Source: Clostridia bacterium (GTDB lineage Bacteria; Bacillota; Clostridia; Christensenellales; Borkfalkiaceae). Taken from it: a DNA stretch of 64,000 nt. The notes beneath the pieces are model-generated. The model ran no database searches. It was not told where the DNA came from and saw only the letters and a program-made list of their open reading frames with translations. The first letter of the stretch is position 1; each line of letters starts with the position of its first letter. Shown piece by piece: positions 43,403 to 53,368 of the stretch. The stretch lies in contig CAAFMS010000014.1 in the NCBI GenBank assembly GCA_900764105.1, forward strand, positions 23,199-87,198, written 5' to 3'. The position numbers and the translations under genes are program-made.

Positions 43403-44899
43403 TCAGACGAGAAGTACCGCTTTGTCGGGTACGTCCATCGCCGTCAGGTTGTCTCCTTTTATTATAAAAAACTGCTGATGATAGGTTTTATGAGGAATAA
43501 GATACACTCTTTTTCCTTTCCATATCGCCTCCACGTCCTTTTTTAAGGATTTTTTCGCGAGAATATAGTCGCAAATTTCGATATTCAAATCTATTTTTGC
43601 GTTTTCGTACCCGTCGGCAAACAAATCCATAAGGGCTGTTCTGATTCTCATAACAATATAGTCGTTCGACTCTATTTTACCCGTTCCGAGGCAGTACGGA
43701 CAGTCTTTAACGAGCATCGAAAGACTTTCTCTGCGCCTTTTTTTACGGGTTATTTCCACGAGTCCGAGAGGAGTCATTCCTATAACCTGACAGCGTTCTC
43801 TGTCCGTTTTCAACTCTTCCGAAAGAACCCTTAAAAGTTCGCTTCTGTGTTCGGGAACCTCCATATCTATAAAATCGACAACGATTATGCCCGAAATATT
43901 TCTGAGCCTTAATTGTACTGCAATCTCTTTCGCCGCGAGAATGTTCGTCTCGAAAACGGTGTCCTCGAGGTTGTCCTCTCCCGTGAATTTGCCCGTGTTT
44001 ACGTCGATTACGGTCATCGCCTCGGTTTTATCTATTACGATATACGCGCCGTTTTTAAGCGAAACGCTTCCGTCGAGCATTTTTTCGACGTCTGAGTTAA
44101 GACCGTAATACTCGAACATATCCGTCTTTTTATCGTAATATTTCAGTACTTTTTTAAGCCCCGAATCGAGTTTTTTCGCGTATTTTAACAGTTCGTTAAA
44201 TAAATCTTTATCCGAAACGACGAATTTTTCCACGTCGTCGTTATACACGTCACGAAGGAGCCGCATGCCGACGTTGCCCTCTTCGTAAATACAGGTTCCG
44301 CTTTTCGCCGCAGCGAAATTCTTTTCGATTTCTTCGTACAGAGCGGCGAAATATTTAACCTCTCTTTTAATATCTCCGTTAGAAGCGTTTTCGCCCGCCG
44401 TGCGGACTATAAGACCTTTTCCGTCGGGACATACTTTCCGAGCGATTTTCAAAAGTCTTTCGCGATTTTTTTCGTCGGTTATTTTACGGGAAACGCCTAC
44501 GAACGAAAAAGTCGGCAAAAAAACGACGTATCTTCCGGCGAAAGAAACGTGACAGGTAAGTCTCACACCCTTAGTTCCCGCAGGGTCTTTGACCGCCTGA
44601 ACCATTATCTCGTCGCCCGGATTGAGGTTTAAAACGGACGGAATATCGACCTTGCCGTCGATTTCGCTTTTATCCATAAGCATATCGCCTGCGGACAGAT
44701 AACCGTTGCGACTAAGTCCCACGTTGACGAAAGCCGCCTGCATACCGCCGAGAACGTTTTCGACTTTTCCTTTGAACACGCTGCCTATCGGCACCGCGCT
44801 GTTTTTCTTCTCGACTCTGTATTCGACAAGTCTACCGTCTTCGGCGATCGCCCCGACGTAGTTGCCGCACACGCAGTCAACGTACAAACTTACGGACAT
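43403..44899 (-). CDS. rng: Ribonuclease E/G
   Basis: 498 residues, RNase G size. The N-terminal S1 domain (about 35-120) has GSVFKGKVENVLGGMQAAFVN. The catalytic DNase I-like core has TVIDVNTGKFTG and IIVVDFIDME with the two metal-binding Asp, followed by the zinc-link CPYCLGTGKI joining the dimer. It processes rRNA and degrades mRNA. It heads a minus-strand operon with the thioesterase and HNH genes. Confidence 0.96.
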   Translation of the reverse strand: MSVSLYVDCVCGNYVGAIAEDGRLVEYRVEKKNSAVPIGSVFKGKVENVLGGMQAAFVNVGLSRNGYLSAGDMLMDKSEIDGKVDIPSVLNLNPGDEIMVQAVKDPAGTKGVRLTCHVSFAGRYVVFLPTFSFVGVSRKITDEKNRERLLKIARKVCPDGKGLIVRTAGENASNGDIKREVKYFAALYEEIEKNFAAAKSGTCIYEEGNVGMRLLRDVYNDDVEKFVVSDKDLFNELLKYAKKLDSGLKKVLKYYDKKTDMFEYYGLNSDVEKMLDGSVSLKNGAYIVIDKTEAMTVIDVNTGKFTGEDNLEDTVFETNILAAKEIAVQLRLRNISGIIVVDFIDMEVPEHRSELLRVLSEELKTDRERCQVIGMTPLGLVEITRKKRRRESLSMLVKDCPYCLGTGKIESNDYIVMRIRTALMDLFADGYENAKIDLNIEICDYILAKKSLKKDVEAIWKGKRVYLIPHKTYHQQFFIIKGDNLTAMDVPDKAVLLV

Positions 44900-44991
44900 A
44901 ACCCAAAATCCTGATAAAAATTCGGAAAAGAAACTTATAGGAACGCTTGCGGCTACGAAAAACCGCAGGAAAAAGCATCTTAACCTTGTCG

Positions 44992-45020
44992 ATTATATCA
45001 AAAAAGGCGAAATTTGTCAA
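44992..45020 (-). promoter_or_regulatory. Consensus promoter of the rng operon
   Basis: On the minus strand TTGACA (45020-45015), 17-bp spacer, TATAAT (44997-44992). Confidence 0.82.
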
Positions 45021-45141
45021 CTGTCGGGATAACAGTCAACAAAGCAAAAGATAAAACATCCCGTAGAATAAGAGAAAGGTAAGGGTGTAAAAAAGATTTG
45101 ACGAGCCTCATAACGCTGCTTTTTATCCTCTCTCGGAGACT

Positions 45142-45206
45142 TCTCGCTTTCCCCTATGGGGAAAGTGGCTCGGAGAGCGAAGCGAAACCGAGACGATAGA
45201 GGTCAT
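45142..45206 (+). repeat. Two-stem repeat
   Basis: CTCGCTTTCCCC-TAT-GGGGAAAG, second stem CTCGG...CCGAG, then ACGATAGAGGTCA. Faces an inverted partner 34 bp away. Confidence 0.7.
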
Positions 45207-45240
45207 TAGAAAATGATTTATCCAAATTTATAAAAAAGTA

Positions 45241-45306
45241 AGACCTCTCTCGTCTTGACTTCCATTTCATTTCGTCAAGCCACTCTCCCCAGAGGGGAAA
45301 GCGAGA
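45241..45306 (-). repeat. Two-stem repeat, inverted partner
   Basis: On the minus strand CTCGCTTTCCCC-TCT-GGGGAGAG, second stem CTTGAC...GTCAAG, then ACGAGAGAGGTC. Confidence 0.7.
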
Positions 45307-45327
45307 AAAATGCTTTTCATATTAAAA

Positions 45328-45373
45328 AAAGACTGCGTTTCTACCTTTTTCGGATAGATTTGCAGTCTTTATT
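45328..45373. terminator. Terminator-like hairpin after the lipoprotein gene
   Basis: AAAGACTGC and GCAGTCTTT enclose a loop with CTTTTTCGG. A and T tracts on both sides suit bidirectional termination. Confidence 0.6.
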
Positions 45374-45447
45374 TTACTTTTTTTACAGCCCTTTATATGC
45401 GTATTATCGCCGAATTATCGGCTTAAAAAGGAAATCTTTATAAATTA

Positions 45448-46476
45448 TTATCTCTGACCGAAGGTCGCGGATTCTAACGTGAGTTTCAATATCCCTATGC
45501 TCGCGAACGGCTGCATAATAACTATCGGCGCGTGTCTGCAATCTCTGTTGTCTCCCGCCGTGTTGCCGTAATAAACCTTCGCTATCGTCTGAGCAAATTC
45601 GCCCGTCGTCTGGAAAACTATCTCGCTCGCGCTGAACGAAACGTCTTTGAACGTTCTGCCGCCGTCGAGCGAACAATTTTTCACCGTATACGGGAAAGTC
45701 GGGGTCGCAGTCTGAGCCGAAGTTTTCGGGTTCTGCTCACCCCTCGTCCTGATAGATCCCGCCGCGTTTTTCAGTTCTCCCGACACCACGTCTATCGTTC
45801 TGAACGAATAACTCGTCGAAGTATCGTACTTGAAGTTTCTGAACATAAGTATCATAAGGTCGTTATCGATATAAGCCTTTTTATTATACTTCTTGACCTT
45901 TATATCGTTTTCCGCCCTCTTTTTAAACGCAGCGTCCGCATTGTCGGACAGTATGTCTATCGAACTCGTCGCCGTCGTTCCCTCGTAGACGGTCGTCGCG
46001 ACGTATTCGATTTTGTCTCCGTTTATTCCAGGAGCCGTCGATTTTACCGTTCTTACCGATTTAATCGGCGTGAAGCCGTCGTTAAAACCCGTAAACGTCG
46101 TAACCGTTTCGATGGTGTCGTTTTCAACCTTGGATTTTTTATCGCCCGAAACGTATTCGCCGCTCACGGTGAGTTTAGTCGTGTAAACGTAGTTCTTTCC
46201 GTCGTCAGACAAGGTGAGTTCGGTAACGTAAGACGAAGTTTTGTCGTCGGGCGTGAAGGTCAGCGCGCTTTCGTACTTGCTGCCGCCCCAATCTCCGTCT
46301 TTGCCCTCGACGGAAACGCCGTAAGTGAGTTTTTCGTTTATCGGAAGAAGATCTGCGTTCGATTCTTTATACCAGAATGCTCCCGCGTAAGTCGAGCCGA
46401 TCGCTCCGCCTCCGCAACCCGTAAACGAGAATATCGCGAGCGTGAGCGCGACCGCTCCTAAAAATTTCTTTTTCAT
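45448..46476 (-). CDS. Lipoprotein of unknown function
   Basis: 342 residues. The signal peptide ends in the lipobox FTGC (Cys20), then GGGAIGS. The rest is beta-rich with many Thr, Lys and Asp and alternating polar/aromatic strands; I recognise no domain. AGAGG precedes the ATG. It diverges from addB and is monocistronic. Confidence 0.7.
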   Translation of the reverse strand: MKKKFLGAVALTLAIFSFTGCGGGAIGSTYAGAFWYKESNADLLPINEKLTYGVSVEGKDGDWGGSKYESALTFTPDDKTSSYVTELTLSDDGKNYVYTTKLTVSGEYVSGDKKSKVENDTIETVTTFTGFNDGFTPIKSVRTVKSTAPGINGDKIEYVATTVYEGTTATSSIDILSDNADAAFKKRAENDIKVKKYNKKAYIDNDLMILMFRNFKYDTSTSYSFRTIDVVSGELKNAAGSIRTRGEQNPKTSAQTATPTFPYTVKNCSLDGGRTFKDVSFSASEIVFQTTGEFAQTIAKVYYGNTAGDNRDCRHAPIVIMQPFASIGILKLTLESATFGQR

Positions 46477-46560
46477 ATATACCTCTTTTACTCATTCTAA
46501 CACAATTTTTCCGAAAAGAAAAACAAATAATAAAAGATTTGCTAAATTTCACAATATAAT

Positions 46561-46590
46561 TTGTTTTTTGCCTCTCCTTTATGGTATAAT
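46561..46590 (+). promoter_or_regulatory. addB promoter, extended -10, leaderless layout
   Basis: Extended -10 TGGTATAAT with TATAAT at 46585-46590 and a weak TTGTTT at 46561. The addB ATG (46597) starts 7 nt after the -10 box and no Shine-Dalgarno sequence is seen. Confidence 0.6.
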
Positions 46591-46596
46591 CTTTAT

Positions 46597-49500
46597 ATGA
46601 AACTCTTTGTAACCGAAACGTATTATTCCTGCGTCGAAAAAGCGGCGGAGTACATAGCAAAAACGGGGGTTAGTATAGACAGCCCCGCGGTCGTGTTCTG
46701 CGAGGACAAACTCACCCTTTCGGCGGAATCGGCGATAGCGAAAGCGATGGGAGGAGGGGCGTTCGGCGCGGACGTAACCTCGCTCGGCAGATACGTCTCG
46801 AAACGCCTTAAAGACTCTTCCGCCCTCTCGAAAGAAGGCTCGGCGATAGTCGTGAAAAAGGTTCTTTCCGAGAATGCCGACAACTTAAAAACTCTTTCGA
46901 GACTTGCCTTTTCGCCCTCTTTCGCTTTCGAGACGAGCGAACTTATCGCGCAGTTGAAATCGGCGAAGATAACGCCCGAAATGCTGATGAATTCGGTGGA
47001 CGGGTGTCCTGAAAATATCCGCGCGAAGATACTCGACCTCGCCGTCGTTTTCAAAGGTTACGAGGACTTTTTGAAGAAAAAGGGGCTTACGGACCAAAGC
47101 GGAATACTCGGCAAAATGCCCGAACTTATAGAAAAGGACGAAAAACTCAGAAATTCGAGGGCGATAGTCGTCGGGTTTTCTTCCGTGACAAGGCAAAGCG
47201 CCGAAGCGATAAAAAAACTCGTCGAAACTTGCCGACATGTGGACTTTTTCGCCGTGGACGGAGAGAATTTAAGCCTTTACTCGAACGAATTTTCGTCATT
47301 CGTATCCCGTACTTTCGGGCTTGAAAAAATACGTTTAAACGGCGGAGAATCGCTCGAACAAAAGGCCCTTCTAAACGGTCTTTTTGATCACGAACAGTTT
47401 ACAAAAGTCGGTCTATATAGCGATAAACTCACCATTTACGAATCTCACAGCGTTCAGGAAGAAGCCGAATACGCAGCCTTAAACATAGTCAGGCTCGTCG
47501 AAAGCGGCAAATATAAATTCTCGGATATAGCGGTGGCGGTCGGCAATCTGCCCGAGAAGAGGCTTATGATAAAAAAAGCGTTCGGAGACTATGAGATACC
47601 CTGTTATCTCGACGAAAAAAGACCGCTCGGTTCGCACCCGATAGCGAGGCTGACGCTAAGCCTTTTGAAAAACTCGGCGAGGGGCGGCGATATAGGAGAG
47701 ATTAAAAAAATCGTCTCTAGTTGTCTGTTTATTTCGGACAGGGAAAAGTCGGACGAGTTCACGAGGCTGATTATCGGAAATTCGGTCACGGCGAAGTCGT
47801 TTTTAGACGAAAACTACTCGGTTTCGGACGATTTATTCCTCATAAACAAGCAAAACACGATTATTTATTTCCATAGAGGGCTGAAATACAAGGAAAAAGC
47901 CTCGGCGATAGTCAAAAAAATCAAGGCGTTTTACGAGGCTTGCGGAGTGGAACAGAACGCCGAGGATACGGCGAAAAAATTAGAGGAAGTCGGGGCGATG
48001 GAAGAGCGGGCGTTTCTGCTTACCGCCCTCGGCAAAGCATACGCCGCCCTCGACGACATAGCGGAACTGCTCGGCGACGAGGTTATTTCCGTTACGGAAT
48101 TTTCAAAACTGCTATCCGCGGCGTATAACGCGTGCGAAGTCGGCATAATTCCGCAGTACGGCGACGGCGTTTACGTTGCGGAACTAAGAGATTGCAAGCA
48201 CGTTCGGCATAAAATACTCTTCGCGTTCGGGCTGTCGGGCGAAATACCGTTCGTAAAGAGCGACACGGCGTTGCTACTCGACGGCGACATCGCCGAACTC
48301 GAATCGCTGTCGGTCTCGATAGAACCCAAAATCAGCGTGGTAAACCGCAGAGAAAAGGAAGCCACGGGAATCGCTCTCGCGACTTTCGAGGATAAACTGT
48401 TCGTTTCCTATTCCTTAATGACCCCGTCGGGCGGTCAGGCGGTGAGAAGCGAACTCGTAGACTATATCTCCGCGATTTTCGCCAAGAAAAACGGCGAGCC
48501 TTTAAAGGAGTTCAATTCCCTTTCCGTGCGAAAGGCGAAAGAGAAAGCCGAAGGCGAACGCAGGGAGACGCTCGAAAGTCTCGGCTACGTCAAACTTCGC
48601 CCCGCGTTTTTGTCCCTCGTTAAAGATATGGACGATTTCAAAAACGGAGCGACGGACAATCTCTTCGCCGCGTCGGCGTTTATCGAGGCGTTAAAGGACT
48701 TCGACGAAGAATACAAGAAATCTGCGGACAGGCTCGTAGGCAGGGCGAACCGAGAACTTACGATACGCAAAAATCTGCCGACCGAAAACTATTTCGAGGA
48801 CGGCAAGGTTTCGGCGAGCAAGATAGAGTGTTTCTACTCCTGCCCTTACAAGTGTTTCGTCAAATACTGCCTCGGGGTAAAAGATAAGTTGACGGGCGAC
48901 GTCCGCGCGCTCGATTTCGGCAACGTTCTGCACGAAATCGCCGAGAAGTTCGTCGAGAAAACAAAAGAGGTCGAGGACGACGAAGAGGCTGAAAAAATTG
49001 CCGAAGAAGTGATAAAAACCGCCCTTTCCTCGCCCGATATTCAGAAATTCTCACGCCGCGGCGACTATGCTTACGCCTTAAAACTCACCGAAAAAGAGGG
49101 CAGAAAACTCTGTAAAAATATCTACGGGGAGTTAAAGGCTTCGTCGTTTAAACCCGTCGGTCAGGAAGTGTGGTTTTCCGACTGGTCGGAATATAAATCT
49201 CTGCCGCTTAAAACGAAAAAAGGCGTATACAAACTCTACGGCAAAGCCGACAGAGTGGACAAATTCGGCAAATACGTCCGCATCATCGACTATAAGACGG
49301 GGAGCGCGAAGGACAAGACGAAAGAGGAAAAGTTTTACACGGGGCAGAATCTGCAACTGTATTTATATATGAACGCGTTCGTCCGCGGTGGCGACGAGCC
49401 TGCGGGGGCGTACTACTACGCCGTCAAGGACGATTTTAAAAAACCCGACGACGACAAAGTCGTAATGTTCGGAAAAACAGTCTCGTCCGACGAGATTTTG

Positions 49501-49935
49501 GAGGCGACCGACCCGAATATTAAAACTACGGGCAAAAGCGACCTCATAAACGTTAAAACGGACAGTCGGAACGGCAAACTCACGGGCAGCGTGTGCGGCT
49601 CGGATACCATGAAAGGATATATGAAGTACGCGAAAATTCTCGCCGAAAACGCCGTGGGCGAAATTGCGGACGGCGTGATTATCGCTTCGCCCTACAAGGA
49701 AGCGTGCGATTACTGCGAGTACGGCGGCATTTGCGGAAGAGACGAAGAGACGGGCTTTAAAACCCGCAGCGTCGGCTCGGTGAAACCCGAAACGATAGTC
49801 GCGGCGGCGTTCGCCGAAGAAAACGGCAACGCTGACGGCAGGCCGGGCGGCAATGCGGACGGGGCGAAAGGCTCGGACGGGGCGAAAGGCGGCGATAAGA
49901 CCAACGGAAACGAAGGGGGCGAGAACGATGGCTGA
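46597..49935 (+). CDS. addB: AddB, ATP-dependent nuclease subunit B
   Basis: 1112 residues from MKLFVTETYY; the longer frame to 46561 contains the promoter and is rejected. The N-terminal inactivated helicase fold is followed by a C-terminal RecB-type nuclease (YGKADRVDKFGKYVRIIDYKTGS, then GQNLQLYLYM). Four Cys for an iron-sulphur cluster are present: CFYSCPYKC region and CDYCEYGGIC. With AddA it resects double-strand breaks for RecA. A final 40-residue Gly/Asp/Asn-rich tail follows the nuclease domain. The stop overlaps addA by 8 bp. Confidence 0.94.
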   Translation: MKLFVTETYYSCVEKAAEYIAKTGVSIDSPAVVFCEDKLTLSAESAIAKAMGGGAFGADVTSLGRYVSKRLKDSSALSKEGSAIVVKKVLSENADNLKTLSRLAFSPSFAFETSELIAQLKSAKITPEMLMNSVDGCPENIRAKILDLAVVFKGYEDFLKKKGLTDQSGILGKMPELIEKDEKLRNSRAIVVGFSSVTRQSAEAIKKLVETCRHVDFFAVDGENLSLYSNEFSSFVSRTFGLEKIRLNGGESLEQKALLNGLFDHEQFTKVGLYSDKLTIYESHSVQEEAEYAALNIVRLVESGKYKFSDIAVAVGNLPEKRLMIKKAFGDYEIPCYLDEKRPLGSHPIARLTLSLLKNSARGGDIGEIKKIVSSCLFISDREKSDEFTRLIIGNSVTAKSFLDENYSVSDDLFLINKQNTIIYFHRGLKYKEKASAIVKKIKAFYEACGVEQNAEDTAKKLEEVGAMEERAFLLTALGKAYAALDDIAELLGDEVISVTEFSKLLSAAYNACEVGIIPQYGDGVYVAELRDCKHVRHKILFAFGLSGEIPFVKSDTALLLDGDIAELESLSVSIEPKISVVNRREKEATGIALATFEDKLFVSYSLMTPSGGQAVRSELVDYISAIFAKKNGEPLKEFNSLSVRKAKEKAEGERRETLESLGYVKLRPAFLSLVKDMDDFKNGATDNLFAASAFIEALKDFDEEYKKSADRLVGRANRELTIRKNLPTENYFEDGKVSASKIECFYSCPYKCFVKYCLGVKDKLTGDVRALDFGNVLHEIAEKFVEKTKEVEDDEEAEKIAEEVIKTALSSPDIQKFSRRGDYAYALKLTEKEGRKLCKNIYGELKASSFKPVGQEVWFSDWSEYKSLPLKTKKGVYKLYGKADRVDKFGKYVRIIDYKTGSAKDKTKEEKFYTGQNLQLYLYMNAFVRGGDEPAGAYYYAVKDDFKKPDDDKVVMFGKTVSSDEILEATDPNIKTTGKSDLINVKTDSRNGKLTGSVCGSDTMKGYMKYAKILAENAVGEIADGVIIASPYKEACDYCEYGGICGRDEETGFKTRSVGSVKPETIVAAAFAEENGNADGRPGGNADGAKGSDGAKGGDKTNGNEGGENDG

Positions 49936-52900
49936 TAAATATACGGAGTCGCAGAAAAAAGCGGTCGAAACGATTGACGGAAACGTACTCGTCTCCGCTT
50001 CGGCGGGAAGCGGCAAGACTTTCGTAATGATTGAAAGGCTTATAAAAATCATACTCGAAGGCAGGGCGAAAGTCTCGGAAATTCTCGCGGTGACCTTCAC
50101 CGAAGCGGCGGCTGCCGAAATGAAGCAAAAACTCGTGAACGCCCTCAGAAAGCAACTCTCCGTCGCCTCGGACAAGACGAAAATCAGAGAGGCTTTAGAC
50201 GAAACGCAGACGGCGAGCATATCGACCATTCACAAATTCTGCGCCGACCTTTTAAGGGCGTACTTTTACGAAATCGGGCTTGACCCGACCTTTAAAATAG
50301 CCGACAAAACCGTCTCCGACGACCTTCGGGCAAGGGCTGCCGACAAGGTTTTCGAGGAGAACTACGAGAATGGAGACGAGGACTTTTTGTATCTCGTGAG
50401 GGTATTCCGATCGGGTAGAAGCGACGGCGAACTCAAAAAGATTTTAGGGCGGCTCGACGAGTTCGCCTGCTCGGAAAAAGACCCCGATTCGGTCGTCGAT
50501 TTTTGGGGCGTAGAGCCGACCGAAGAAGAGTTCAAAACCATCGAAAAAACGCTTATAGACGGGTTTATCGAAAGAGCGAACGTACTTCTCGGTCAGTCGG
50601 ACGACCTCGAAAACTACCTTTCTTCGTCGCCGATAAAGAAAGTCGGAGACTATTTCGGGATCGTTCGGGCGGTACTCAAATCGGGTGTAAACGCAAAGAC
50701 CGTACGGGAACTTTCGCTCGTCTGTCAAGAGAAACTTCCGACCGCCCCGAGCGTTAAAAAAGAACTCGAAGAGGAGAAAAAAGCGCTCGACGGATTCAAG
50801 GATAAACTAAAAAAACTGCTCGCCGATTTCGCCTCTTTATCCGATGACGAGGAAGAGTCGAAAAAGGATTTTTTATCGACGGGAAGAACTGTAAAGGCTA
50901 TTTCAAAACTGCTTTTATCCTATCGCAAAAAATACGCCGAATTGAAATCGGAAGAAGCCTGCGTGGACTTTTCCGACCTCGAACACCTCGCTTACAAACT
51001 GCTTACGACCTCGCCCGACGTTTTACAGTCGGTCAGAAACAAGTATAAATATGCGTTTTGCGACGAATATCAGGACGTAAACGGCGTTCAGGAAGCGATT
51101 TTATCCTTAGTTGCTCCCGACAGGCTGTTTATGGTCGGCGACGTTAAACAATGTATTTACGCGTTTCGAGGTTGCAACCCCGAGATTTTCGCGGGCAAGT
51201 TCGCCGAATATTCCGAAAAGGGCGGCAACGCCATAGTTTTAGCCGAAAATTTCCGTTCGACGGAGGGTGTTTTGTCGGCGGTCAACAACGTATTTTCCTC
51301 GACTATGACGAAGAAAAACAGCGGAGTCGATTACGCCGCCGAGCCTATGAAATTCGGAAATTTGTACCCGAAAAACACGGGCGGGACGATAATGAACGTA
51401 ATCGTCGGCGAAAAGGAGAAAAAAGAGGGTCCGTCGGGGGTTTACGACCTCGTGAAAGACGCGACCGAAACCGAAGAAAAGGACTCTTTTTACGAGGGAA
51501 TTTTAGTCGGGAAGATTATAGAAGAAGAGTTGGGAAAGGAGATTTTCGACCTTAAACTCGGCAAAAACAGGCAGGTCGAGCCGAGCGATATAGCCGTTCT
51601 TTTAAGGGATTCGAGGACGTTTTCGGGCGACGTCATAAAGACTTTGACGAGGCTCAATATCCCCGTCACGTCGTCGGCGAAAAACTCGATTGTAGGCTAT
51701 CCCGAGATAAAACTTCTCGTGGACGTGCTGTCGCTCATAGATTTTTACGCGGACGACGCTCCCCTCGTGGCGGTGCTTAAAAGTTCGATAGGAGGCTTGG
51801 ACGAAGAGGAACTTGCAAAAATCAGAGAGTTTGGCAAAAAATTGAAGTCCGACGAGGATGGGAAAAGAAACTCGTCTGCCTCGTTCGAGGAATGTGTGCG
51901 GCATTATATCGAAAGCGGCGACGACCCGATTGTAAAAAAGAAACTTGCTGACTTTGACGAATATTTCAAAAAGATTCGACTTCTCTCCGAGTTCACGGGT
52001 GCGGGCGACCTTTTAAACAAGATAATAAAGGACAAGGGCTTAGACCTCGAAATTGCTTCGGAAGGTCTCGGAAGGCTTAAACTCGACAGGGTCGAAAGGT
52101 TTGTTCAGGAGAGCGAATCGGGCGGCGAAAAACTGAGCGTTAAAGACTTTTTAAAGCGGATAATCGACCTCGGCGAGGACTTTTCGCTGATTTCGGCGGA
52201 CGGCGGCAACTCGGTAAAGGTGATGAGTATGCACGCTTCTAAAGGGCTTGAATTTCCGATCGTCATAGTCGCGGGGCTTGGCAGACAGTTCAACGCAATC
52301 GACGAAAGGGAGACCTTGTTGACGTCGAGAAAGTACGGACTTGCCCCATACGCCTACGACGAAGAAAATATGCTCAAAAAGCCGACTATAAAGAGGTCGC
52401 TTTTAAAACACGAAAAGAAAAAGGACGCGGCGAGAGAGGAACTAAGGCTTTTATACGTTGCGATGACGAGGGCGCAAAGCAGATTGCATTTGGTGTCGTC
52501 TGCGGCTCTGCCTTCGGTCAGAACGGGCGAAACCGCCCTTGCGGCGAGGAAATTTGCCGACTTTTTCTCGGAAAACGATATGGAAACGAGGTATATCGAC
52601 CGCTCGGAACTCGATTACGAAGCGAAAAAAGAACAAGTCGGGAGCGTTCTCGTCGGCGAGTATTCCGAATCGCTGAAAAAGATGATTTCAAACAACTTAA
52701 AGTACGTCTATCCAAACTTGGCAGACTGCTCTTTGCCCCTCAAACGCACGGTAACGGAGATAGCCGAAAACGCGTATTTTGAAGAGACTAAAAAGGATTC
52801 GGAGGAAGAAAAAGGGTACGACAGCGAGGATCTGTATTTTTCAGACGAGGACTACGTTTTTACCGATTACAGGCTGAGAGGAATTGCCTATCACAGATTT

Positions 52901-53368
52901 TTGGAATTGTGGGATTTTGACGACAAAAACGTCGATAACGAACTTATGCGGCAACTTATCTCGGGTGAACTGACCGAAGAACAGGCGAAACTATTAGATA
53001 AAAACACGCTTGAAAAGATAGTTTCTCTGCCCGTATTCGGCGAAACGAAGGGGTATAAAACGTACAGAGAACAGGCGTTCGAGGCGTTTTTTAACGCCGA
53101 CGAAATAGGTTACGAAGGCACTAAAACGGAAGTTTTGGTTCAAGGCGTTATCGACCTTCTGGCAGTAAAAGGCGACGAGGCGATAATCATAGACTACAAG
53201 GCGTCGAAAAGAGACGCGGAAACGCTTTTAAAAAAGTACGGAACGCAGTTATCGCTATATAAAAAGGCGGTAGAAAAGTCGTTGAAATTAAAAGTTAAAA
53301 AGTGTATTCTGCTGAACGTTTTTACGGGCGAATCGATAGAGATATGCTCGATAAAATCGTCGAGATAG
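49928..53368 (+). CDS. addA: AddA, helicase-nuclease subunit A
   Basis: 1146 residues from MADKYTES. UvrD-type helicase with Walker A VSASAGSGKTFVMIER near residue 25, motif II CDEYQDVNGVQ, motif III GDVKQCIYAFRG and motif V/VI MSMHASKGLEFPIVIVAG and LLYVAMTRAQSRL. The C-terminal RecB-type nuclease has VQGVIDLLAVKGDEAIIIDY. It pairs with AddB. The helicase motifs all look intact. Translation is coupled to addB (8-bp overlap). Confidence 0.96.
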   Translation: MADKYTESQKKAVETIDGNVLVSASAGSGKTFVMIERLIKIILEGRAKVSEILAVTFTEAAAAEMKQKLVNALRKQLSVASDKTKIREALDETQTASISTIHKFCADLLRAYFYEIGLDPTFKIADKTVSDDLRARAADKVFEENYENGDEDFLYLVRVFRSGRSDGELKKILGRLDEFACSEKDPDSVVDFWGVEPTEEEFKTIEKTLIDGFIERANVLLGQSDDLENYLSSSPIKKVGDYFGIVRAVLKSGVNAKTVRELSLVCQEKLPTAPSVKKELEEEKKALDGFKDKLKKLLADFASLSDDEEESKKDFLSTGRTVKAISKLLLSYRKKYAELKSEEACVDFSDLEHLAYKLLTTSPDVLQSVRNKYKYAFCDEYQDVNGVQEAILSLVAPDRLFMVGDVKQCIYAFRGCNPEIFAGKFAEYSEKGGNAIVLAENFRSTEGVLSAVNNVFSSTMTKKNSGVDYAAEPMKFGNLYPKNTGGTIMNVIVGEKEKKEGPSGVYDLVKDATETEEKDSFYEGILVGKIIEEELGKEIFDLKLGKNRQVEPSDIAVLLRDSRTFSGDVIKTLTRLNIPVTSSAKNSIVGYPEIKLLVDVLSLIDFYADDAPLVAVLKSSIGGLDEEELAKIREFGKKLKSDEDGKRNSSASFEECVRHYIESGDDPIVKKKLADFDEYFKKIRLLSEFTGAGDLLNKIIKDKGLDLEIASEGLGRLKLDRVERFVQESESGGEKLSVKDFLKRIIDLGEDFSLISADGGNSVKVMSMHASKGLEFPIVIVAGLGRQFNAIDERETLLTSRKYGLAPYAYDEENMLKKPTIKRSLLKHEKKKDAAREELRLLYVAMTRAQSRLHLVSSAALPSVRTGETALAARKFADFFSENDMETRYIDRSELDYEAKKEQVGSVLVGEYSESLKKMISNNLKYVYPNLADCSLPLKRTVTEIAENAYFEETKKDSEEEKGYDSEDLYFSDEDYVFTDYRLRGIAYHRFLELWDFDDKNVDNELMRQLISGELTEEQAKLLDKNTLEKIVSLPVFGETKGYKTYREQAFEAFFNADEIGYEGTKTEVLVQGVIDLLAVKGDEAIIIDYKASKRDAETLLKKYGTQLSLYKKAVEKSLKLKVKKCILLNVFTGESIEICSIKSSR

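Larger units (their letters stand above)
44900..45447. other. Leader, promoter and repeats, no gene
   Basis: It contains the rng promoter and an about 90-nt leader with a small TGCGG/CCGCA hairpin. Between about 45050 and 45140 I see nothing. Then come an inverted pair of two-stem repeats and a terminator-like hairpin. Confidence 0.65.

Noticed and set aside
49363..50229. 288-codon minus-strand frame over the addB-addA junction
   Set aside because: Antisense to two well-supported overlapping genes; the product resembles a reverse read.
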